A DNA stretch of 13,200 nucleotides from Lentisphaerota bacterium (GTDB taxonomy: Bacteria; Verrucomicrobiota; Kiritimatiellia; RFP12; UBA1067), in the NCBI GenBank assembly GCA_015061765.1, contig SUVZ01000063.1, forward strand, positions 1 to 13,200, in the 5' to 3' direction. The notes beneath the pieces were generated by a model. The model did not search any database. It was not told the DNA's origin and saw only the letters and a program-made list of their open reading frames with translations. A program made the translations under genes and the position numbers. Every line of letters begins with the position of its first letter. Within the stretch, counting starts at the first letter, position 1. Of the stretch, positions 1-4,891 are shown one piece after another.

Positions 1-2
1 GC

Positions 3-545
3 TCGCTCATCGAGGATCTCGAATGCTATGTGGACAATACGCCATATTTCAAAGACGGACAGCTCATCGGGCGCAGGGGCGGCATAAGGCGCCATCTCGA
101 GCGCGAAATCCCCGAGCTGTACGCACGGTACAAGACGGTGATGAGGTACAAGGCCCTTTCGAAGAAGTTCCGACAGACGGTTGGCGTTTCAGACCCAATT
201 CCCGCCGCATCGCTGCTGCCTGATGAGGATAAGCAGGAGGGGATTAGGAGAAATGAGAATTCTGTTCGGAATGAAATCGCGCGGGGTGACGGGAACGGGG
301 TAGAGCGGACAGGGGCAATAGTGAAGGAGTCTGCCAAGAAGGAGATTTCGGCGGAGATTCTGACAAGGGAGATTCTGAAGGCGTGCGAGGGGACAGAGGT
401 GTCTCTTGCGGCGCAGCTGGAGATCCGGATAAACCCCAATTACACACCATCCTCGCGTATTGCAAGGCATAATTCACCGATTCGCTGTGTAAAGGAATCC
501 CTGCAATCTAAATGTCAGGGCAAATCCCATCAATTAGCCGTTTAG
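3..545 (+). CDS. Unrecognised protein, 3' part of a gene cut by the left edge
   Basis: The frame is open from the window edge to a TAG at 543-545 (180 codons), so the true start lies outside; an internal GTG at 30 is only a possible start. I do not recognise the family. The first 75 residues are rich in Arg, Lys, Tyr and Glu (for example GRRGGIRRHLEREIPELYAR) and look like a compact basic helical domain, perhaps nucleic-acid binding. Next comes a hydrophilic Glu/Lys-rich stretch. The last 40 residues or so, from about 430, have weaker coding character and run into degenerate repeats, so the end may be a decayed or shifted tail. There are no membrane segments or signal peptide. It converges with thiE. 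That it codes up to about 430 is likely; its function is unknown. Confidence 0.5.
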   Translation, partial: SLIEDLECYVDNTPYFKDGQLIGRRGGIRRHLEREIPELYARYKTVMRYKALSKKFRQTVGVSDPIPAASLLPDEDKQEGIRRNENSVRNEIARGDGNGVERTGAIVKESAKKEISAEILTREILKACEGTEVSLAAQLEIRINPNYTPSSRIARHNSPIRCVKESLQSKCQGKSHQLAV

Positions 546-645
546 TGGCATCCATTCCACGCCCACGTTTCAGGCAGTTCCATCCATACGCATTGCAGGA
601 GAAAAACCGGAAGCACCTTCAAAGTGGATTGCAGGGGCAAATCCG
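500..645. repeat. Degenerate short direct repeats
   Basis: Bases 500-528 and 616-645 align with one gap and share CAGGG(G)CAAATCC at their ends. Bases 592-613 and 628-650 share ATTGCAGG followed by CCGGAA. The copies are imperfect and unevenly spaced, so this is not a CRISPR array. They may be a worn dispersed repeat or remains of a duplicated coding tail. Confidence 0.35.
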
Positions 646-996
646 GAAAGACGCAATTCCGGAGAACGCCATCTGTGCACGGCTGAAGCCTAGTCCCGAA
701 AGAAGGTGATTTGGAATGCCAAACCAGTTCATGCTTCAGGGGCGTAGTCGCGAGAATTCTGTTTGGATGGGAATTTGAGAACGGACGAAAGATGCCATGA
801 ATGTAGGATGACGGCCACAACGCCGCTTTTAAACAGTCCTACCCTTAAACCATTTTGCCTTTAAACCGTTGACAGCGGCTGACAAAGATTCTTGCTAACT
901 GGTTATGCAGTTGACGCAACCAAGCACAAGCGGTTGTACCAAGAGCCGACAAAAACACATGCAATTTGTGGTAGGTTTCATTATCTCCAGTTCTTG
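546..996. other. Convergent intergenic region, no convincing gene
   Basis: Between the partial plus-strand gene and the end of thiE I see no credible gene. Open frames here have no good ribosome site and no recognisable product. The left part holds degenerate direct repeats (listed separately). Near 830-870 the motif TTTAAAC or a variant occurs three times. I found no strong stem followed by a T-run, so no terminator is called for either gene. Confidence 0.5.
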
Positions 997-1617
997 CTAT
1001 TTGGGATATGAACGGGGCGGTGTCATGAATCTTTGGATTTCATCGTATGGTGTGGGGCTTCGGCAGACTGCGCGAACGACGGCGAAGTTCCGGGCGCCAG
1101 CTGCGATGACTGACGGCAACCGCTTCAGATCGATGCCGCCGATGGCGACAGCAGGATGCGCGGCGGCGGCGATCATTTCGCCCATCGTCGCAAGCCCAAG
1201 CGTTGGATCGGGAATGTCCTTTGTCGGCGTGGCATACACTGGTCCGACTCCAATGTAGTCTATCGGCTGGGATGTGGATGCGCACGCCTGATTGATGTTG
1301 TGGGTGGAAAGGCCGATTATCCGCAGATTAGGATAACGCATTCGAATTTCGGACGGAGGCAGATCGTCCTGCCCGACATGGACGCCGTCCGCGCCGGCCT
1401 CGGATGCGATGTCAGGATCGTCATTGACGATGAAAAGCGTATCCGTTCCCGAAGTGACGCGCCTGACTTCACGAGCCTCGCGGAGAATCTCTTCCCGCGA
1501 AGCATGCTTCATGCGCAGCTGGATGATCTTGACGCCCGCTTTTACTGCTGCCTCTGCGCATTTTGCGTAGCCGACTACGGGGTTTGTCATCACAAGATAA
1601 AAACCAAAATCTTTCAT
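997..1617 (-). CDS. thiE: Thiamine-phosphate synthase (ThiE)
   Basis: The 206-residue product joins the thiazole phosphate and HMP-PP to make thiamine phosphate in the cytoplasm. Its length fits the family. Motifs in order: LRMK near residue 34, IVNDD near 62, VHVGQDDLP near 80, GLSTH near 101, YIGVGPVYATPTK near 120 (the diphosphate-binding loop that marks ThiE) and AIGGI near 158. The frame is open upstream, but the ATG at 1617 fits family starts and has AAGG 9 bases before it. No other thiamine gene and no TPP riboswitch lies nearby. The start is only 17 bases after the small membrane ORF at 1635-1766, so thiE is probably transcribed as the tail of the kinase operon, or from a promoter inside it. 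Confidence 0.93.
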   Translation of the reverse strand: MKDFGFYLVMTNPVVGYAKCAEAAVKAGVKIIQLRMKHASREEILREAREVRRVTSGTDTLFIVNDDPDIASEAGADGVHVGQDDLPPSEIRMRYPNLRIIGLSTHNINQACASTSQPIDYIGVGPVYATPTKDIPDPTLGLATMGEMIAAAAHPAVAIGGIDLKRLPSVIAAGARNFAVVRAVCRSPTPYDEIQRFMTPPRSYPK

Positions 1618-1634
1618 GATGTATGGCCTTGAAG

Positions 1635-1766
1635 TTAATAAAAAGGATGCGTTGTGCCGACCTCTATAATGTGTATAATTTCCCATCGCCAAACAAAAAA
1701 GAATGCACAAATGAAAGCCAAAAGAGCACAAAGGAGAATGATATCGTGCTTTGAGCAGACAATCAA
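1635..1766 (-). CDS. Small single-pass membrane protein, 43 residues, TTG start
   Basis: Reading the minus strand from TTG at 1766 gives a short polar start (IVCSKHD), a strongly hydrophobic stretch (about residues 9-25, IILLCALLAFICAFFFV), then WRW and a polar tail ending THPFY. The TTG overlaps the TGA that closes the previous small ORF (sequence TTGA), the same coupling seen at the start of the second tandem kinase. An in-frame TAA lies two codons upstream of the TTG, so no earlier start exists. Its stop is 17 bases before thiE. Caution: the region is T-rich, which makes other frames hydrophobic too, so chance cannot be excluded. No family is recognised. Confidence 0.42.
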   Translation of the reverse strand: MIVCSKHDIILLCALLAFICAFFFVWRWEIIHIIEVGTTHPFY

Positions 1767-1895
1767 TGGTTATATTTCTGGCCTCTCTTGACACCCCATT
1801 GAACGAAATAACCCACCAAACATCCAGATATAATAACGATAGCCAAACCTATGCTCTGCAACAGTACGTTTTTTTTTTAGTTTTCCAATCGTCAT
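1763..1895 (-). pseudogene. Small membrane protein frameshifted at an A10 run
   Basis: ATG at 1895 has AAAGGA 9 bases upstream. It reads MTIGKLKK into a run of ten A. In the unshifted frame the product is an unremarkable 41-residue peptide ending at 1770. With one A fewer it becomes 43 residues: basic start, then NVLLQSIGLAIVIISG and CLVGYF as a clean membrane helix, then a basic tail (VKRGQKYNH) closed by TGA at 1763-1765. That arrangement, and the TGA overlapping the next TTG start, makes the shifted reading the likely ancestral or functional one. The cause may be a sequencing or assembly indel, phase variation, transcriptional slippage on the A run, or decay. Function unknown. Confidence 0.5.
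1869..1878. repeat. Homopolymer A10 (minus strand), slippage-prone
   Basis: Ten T on the plus strand, ten A in the mRNA, sit within the eight codons after the ATG of the small membrane ORF. A loss of one or a gain of two bases restores the membrane-protein frame. Runs of nine or more A are known sites of polymerase slippage and of length variation at replication. Confidence 0.8.
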
Positions 1896-1914
1896 TTGAT
1901 TATTTCCTTTCTAC

Positions 1915-2085
1915 TCACATCCCATTGTGCAATTCCCGCATTCTGCGGTGGTGTTCATCATGAATCTGGCGCAACCGGTCATGATCAAATCGCTCGCCGG
2001 GCTTGCGGTTCTCATGGAATTCCCGCACTTCACGCATATGCCGCTCCATCTCTTCATGTATTTTATGCGAATGGTCATTTCCGAA
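1915..2085 (-). other. Open in-frame continuation of the ankyrin gene beyond its TAG
   Basis: Directly after the TAG at 2086-2088 the same frame stays open for 56 codons to a TGA at 1915-1917. The predicted peptide is very charged and His-rich, with helix-like segments such as EEMERHMREVREFHE and HDEHHRRMRELHNG, which does not look like random intergenic sequence. It could be a C-terminal domain cut off by a nonsense mutation, a readthrough extension, or a separate small gene. An internal ATG at 2049 would give 44 residues but has poor ribosome-site spacing; another ATG at 2076 would need a one-base shift to enter this frame. The next small ORF begins 19 bases later. Confidence 0.5.
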
Positions 2086-3333
2086 CTATGGAGCCCCCCT
2101 TACTTTCCCATCAAATTTCTTTTCCGATGAGCTATCAAACTTAACTTTCGACTTTCTTTGCGGATAGATGTCAGCTTCCGTCTTTCCGGATTTTTCAAGA
2201 AGATATTTTTGAACTTCTGGGCGTCTCCTTGCCCGTTTGATGATCTCGTCGGTTATCGTCGCACCATGCTCTACAAGCAATTTAACCAGTTCTATATCGC
2301 AAATCCCCTTCACGGCATTTTCCAGCGGGGTTCGATTGAAGAACGAATCCTCAACATTAACATTCGCCCCCTTTTCAAGAAGCAGCTTTATGGTCTCTTT
2401 AGCATAGGGCGAATATCTATGAGACGCAGTAAGCGCCAACAATGGCGGCTTTTTCCCTAAATTCGGATCAGCACCTTTTTCAAGAAGAAATCTGACAACA
2501 TAAACCAGATCTTTCTTATGGTGATTGTCATCACAAAGATTGGCGAGCAGCGTATTCCCGAAGAAGTCCACTTCATTTACATCCGCCCCTTTATCGATCA
2601 GGTATCCAACTGCATTCGTAACGGTTGAATCCGTTATCGATTTGCGATAAAACACTTTAGCAAGCTCAACATCCCTGAACGGCAACTTAAAGCCCTTTTC
2701 ATCCAGCAACCTGACAATCTCCATTTGACGAGAACTCCCATCAAAACGCCGGAATATATCATCAAAGGTCACATCCGCCTTTTTTAGTTCCGTTTCATTT
2801 TGCTCTATCAGTTTACGCACCGCCTCTACATCAGCCCTATTCACCGCTTCTTTCAAACGAACCGCAACAGGTCTGACTGATTTAACGGGTTTACGCCTTT
2901 CCGTATCAGCTAATCCAACAAAAGATTTCCTCTCCGATACATCAGTCTCATACTTTCCCTTTTCAATATATCTAGGGCCAGCATATAACATCGTTATGGA
3001 TTTCTGGTGGTCCATCTGGATCTTGGCGTCCCAGCCAAAGTAAACTACTGCGCCCCCTATCACCAATGCCCCAACCACCAACCATTCCCAGAGACGCGAA
3101 TATTTCTTCCAGACCGAGATTGTATCGCGATCTTTTTCGAATGCCATGCGCAGTTCAACTTCTTCATGAATCTTACGAAATACATCCTCATCGCCAAGCA
3201 GCAGCCTGCATGTACCATACAGAAGCTTCGCCTGAGTGTTGTCTGGTTCACGCTCGACAATTGCCTTGAGTTCAGCATCAGCCTTCACAATATCGCCGTT
3301 TTCAATCAAATTTTTGATTTCATCAAGCTTCAT
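2086..3333 (-). CDS. Membrane-anchored TPR-like/ankyrin-repeat protein
   Basis: The 415-residue product has three parts. Residues 1-83 are a TPR-like helical domain (GDIVKADAELKAIVEREP, then KLLYGTCRLLLGDED). A single membrane helix spans about 84-100 and is preceded by KKYSR, which predicts the N-terminus inside. After a linker, ankyrin repeats run from about 155 to 380, with the typical LLEKGADPN and LLLEKGANVN turns near 283 and 317 and LLVEHGA near 352. Ankyrin repeats bind proteins; here they would face the periplasm if the topology is right. The first 80 residues are about 75% identical to the protein at 4385-4861. The start at 3333 has GAGGG 6 bases upstream and lies 12 bases after the radical SAM stop. 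A G6 run just precedes the terminal TAG, and the frame stays open beyond it. Confidence 0.85.
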   Translation of the reverse strand: MKLDEIKNLIENGDIVKADAELKAIVEREPDNTQAKLLYGTCRLLLGDEDVFRKIHEEVELRMAFEKDRDTISVWKKYSRLWEWLVVGALVIGGAVVYFGWDAKIQMDHQKSITMLYAGPRYIEKGKYETDVSERKSFVGLADTERRKPVKSVRPVAVRLKEAVNRADVEAVRKLIEQNETELKKADVTFDDIFRRFDGSSRQMEIVRLLDEKGFKLPFRDVELAKVFYRKSITDSTVTNAVGYLIDKGADVNEVDFFGNTLLANLCDDNHHKKDLVYVVRFLLEKGADPNLGKKPPLLALTASHRYSPYAKETIKLLLEKGANVNVEDSFFNRTPLENAVKGICDIELVKLLVEHGATITDEIIKRARRRPEVQKYLLEKSGKTEADIYPQRKSKVKFDSSSEKKFDGKVRGAP

Positions 3334-3339
3334 TTCAAT

Positions 3340-3344
3340 CCCTC
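3340..3344 (-). promoter_or_regulatory. Ribosome binding site for the ankyrin protein
   Basis: GAGGG with 6 bases before the ATG at 3333, placed in the 12-base gap after the radical SAM stop. It fixes the start. Confidence 0.7.
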
Positions 3345-3345
3345 A

Positions 3346-4401
3346 TTATATGCAATCAAACAGATCTTTCAATATGCGCTCCTGCTCAAGCTGTCTGACA
3401 CAGAATGTCGTCTCAGTAAGCGTACCAGTCTGGGAAAGAGCCATCGCACTGCATCCGGCCTTGCACTTCTCGCCGAAAGGACACTTTGCACACTTGCCGG
3501 TCAATTGCAGACTCTTGTTCCTGAACTTCGAAAACGAATCCGGATCACGCCAGATATCCACAAGAGGACGCTTCCGCAGATTGGCTTCAACAAATTGTCC
3601 ACCGAGAGAAAGACACGGCAGCACATCGCCGTTTGCACGGATGCCGATCACCGATTGACCCGCTTGGCATCCTCCCCAGCGCTGACAGATAAAGCGCAGT
3701 TTAGGAGTCATCGGGAAATATCCGAAATCATCCATCACCTGTATTTTAAGTCGTCCATGCAAATCATACAAAGCATCTGTCACCTTCGACGAGAACCACT
3801 CGTACTGACTGCGGCTCATCAGCAAATCTTCCGGGAAACGCTCTCCGCCCTTATGAGCCATCTGCACCTGCCAGACAATTTCAGTGTCGATGAACATCTC
3901 GACAAACCGGTCGAAGTCTCCGAGATTCTTCGCGTTGAACGTGGTGATTGCGCTCACTTGACGAAATCCATCCGAAGCAAGGTCGTTCAGAAGCTGACGG
4001 CATTTCCCGAATCCGTCAACTCCGCGCACCGCAAGATAGCTCTCCGGCGTAGCACCATCTATACTGACACCGACCGTCTGGGGATCAAGGGACTTGAAAA
4101 GCTTCCTTGTCTCCGGAGACACAAGCAGTCCGTTCGTGATAAGCTGAAGCTCCATGCCCTCAGACTTCACCGCTTTGGCAAGCTCATACCAATCCGGACG
4201 CAACAGGAATTCTCCGCCAAGCATCGTAAATTCACGACATCCAAGAATACGAAGATCGGCAACCACGCGCTTCATTTCGTCAAGCGACATCTCGTCTTCA
4301 CGCGCACAGCCGGAATCAGAGGCGCAATGCGGGCAACGCAAGTTGCAGCGGTTCGTGATTTCCACCACCGCCGAGAAAAGTGACTTATTGTATTGTTGCA
4401 T
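3346..4401 (-). CDS. Radical SAM protein with SPASM domain (peptide/protein maturase type)
   Basis: The 351-residue protein has the radical SAM cluster motif CNLRCPHC (Cys19, 23, 26), which binds the 4Fe-4S cluster that cleaves S-adenosylmethionine, plus GGE at 62-64 and ITNG at 88-91. The C-terminal third is a textbook SPASM domain: C245-X12-G-X4-C263, gap, C304-X2-C-X5-C-X3-C317, gap, C334, expected to bind two more clusters. Enzymes of this type (PqqE, sactisynthases, anaerobic sulfatase maturases) modify peptides or proteins. No sulfatase or obvious short precursor peptide lies nearby. The flanking paralogous TPR-like proteins are the best candidate partners. The start overlaps the previous gene by 17 bases and has a strong GGAGG site. 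No separate peptide-binding (RRE) domain is seen at the N-terminus. Confidence 0.92.
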   Translation of the reverse strand: MQQYNKSLFSAVVEITNRCNLRCPHCASDSGCAREDEMSLDEMKRVVADLRILGCREFTMLGGEFLLRPDWYELAKAVKSEGMELQLITNGLLVSPETRKLFKSLDPQTVGVSIDGATPESYLAVRGVDGFGKCRQLLNDLASDGFRQVSAITTFNAKNLGDFDRFVEMFIDTEIVWQVQMAHKGGERFPEDLLMSRSQYEWFSSKVTDALYDLHGRLKIQVMDDFGYFPMTPKLRFICQRWGGCQAGQSVIGIRANGDVLPCLSLGGQFVEANLRKRPLVDIWRDPDSFSKFRNKSLQLTGKCAKCPFGEKCKAGCSAMALSQTGTLTETTFCVRQLEQERILKDLFDCI

Positions 4402-4861
4402 AGACCTCCTCCGCCGGATCCTTTTTTAACCTGTATTCTGGAGGACATGCATAAAGAGTATCTCTAATCCTATCACGACTACTCTCAAGTTTAGGAGGGT
4501 TTACATAATAAAGTACATTATGAAGAGTCTCCATGGGTCCTTGGAAATCATTGACAAGATAACAGGTTGCAGTTGCCGTTGCACCAAGCACCAATGCGCC
4601 AGCCAATAGACATTTCAACAGGCGTGAATATTTCCGCCATGCCGAAATAACCTCAACATCTTTTTCGAATGATATGCGCGGCTCAACTTCATCATGAATC
4701 TTGCGAAAAGTATCTTCGTCGCCAAGCAACAACCGGCATGTGCCATACAGAAGCTTCGCCTGTACATTTCCAGGCTCGCACTCTACAATCGCTTTAAGTT
4801 CGGCATCCGCTTTCGCAAAATCACCGTTCTTCATCAGCTTCTTGATTTCTCTGAGTGCCAT
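4385..4861 (-). CDS. Short TPR-like single-pass membrane protein (paralogue of the ankyrin protein N-terminus)
   Basis: The 158-residue product has the same N-terminal unit as the ankyrin protein. Sixty of the first 80 residues are identical without gaps by my count, including ELKAIVE, QAKLLYGTCRLLLGDED and FRKIH. A membrane helix follows at about 82-103. Instead of ankyrin repeats it ends with a 55-residue tail of unusual composition: LYYVNPP near 117-123 and LYACPPEY near 136-143, an imperfect repeat, then KKDPAEEVYATIQ. The start at 4861 has GGGAGGG just upstream and lies 30 bases after the kinase stop. The last 17 bases overlap the radical SAM gene, implying coupled translation. It may be a truncated duplicate, a radical SAM substrate, or a partner of the kinase. 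The family name is unknown to me. Confidence 0.82.
   Translation of the reverse strand: MALREIKKLMKNGDFAKADAELKAIVECEPGNVQAKLLYGTCRLLLGDEDTFRKIHDEVEPRISFEKDVEVISAWRKYSRLLKCLLAGALVLGATATATCYLVNDFQGPMETLHNVLYYVNPPKLESSRDRIRDTLYACPPEYRLKKDPAEEVYATIQ
4405..4412 (-). promoter_or_regulatory. Strong ribosome binding site for the radical SAM gene
   Basis: GGAGGAGG, its first GGAGG 6 bases before the ATG at 4401. It lies inside the last codons of the upstream TPR-like gene and decides the start despite the overlap. Confidence 0.75.
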
Positions 4862-4891
4862 TTCACCCTCCCTTGCGAGCAGACAGTGATA

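Noticed and set aside
544..570. Possible terminator after the left gene (GTGG...CCAC)
   Set aside because: Only a 4-base stem and no T-run follows.
500..650. CRISPR array
   Set aside because: The repeats are imperfect, few and unevenly spaced.
869..898. TTGACA with a TTGCTA about 17 bases on (plus-strand promoter)
   Set aside because: The -10 is poor and the only thing downstream is antisense to thiE, so there is no gene for it to serve.
905..960. Possible terminator after thiE (CAACC...GGTTG)
   Set aside because: Five-base stem with a 10-base loop and no T-run on the minus strand.
905..1258. 117-residue plus-strand ORF
   Set aside because: It is antisense to thiE for most of its length and its translation resembles no protein; a shadow of the thiE codons.
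1665..1679. Two TATAAT boxes on the plus strand near thiE
   Set aside because: They read TATAAT only on the plus strand, facing away from thiE's direction, with no good -35. On the minus strand the match is weak and lies inside a small ORF.
997..1794. 265-residue form of ThiE with an extra 59 residues
   Set aside because: The extra residues do not resemble ThiE and overlap the small membrane ORF; the internal ATG at 1617 gives the normal family length.
3007..4383. 458-residue plus-strand ORF
   Set aside because: It lies opposite the radical SAM and ankyrin genes, which have clear motifs and ribosome sites; no recognisable domain.
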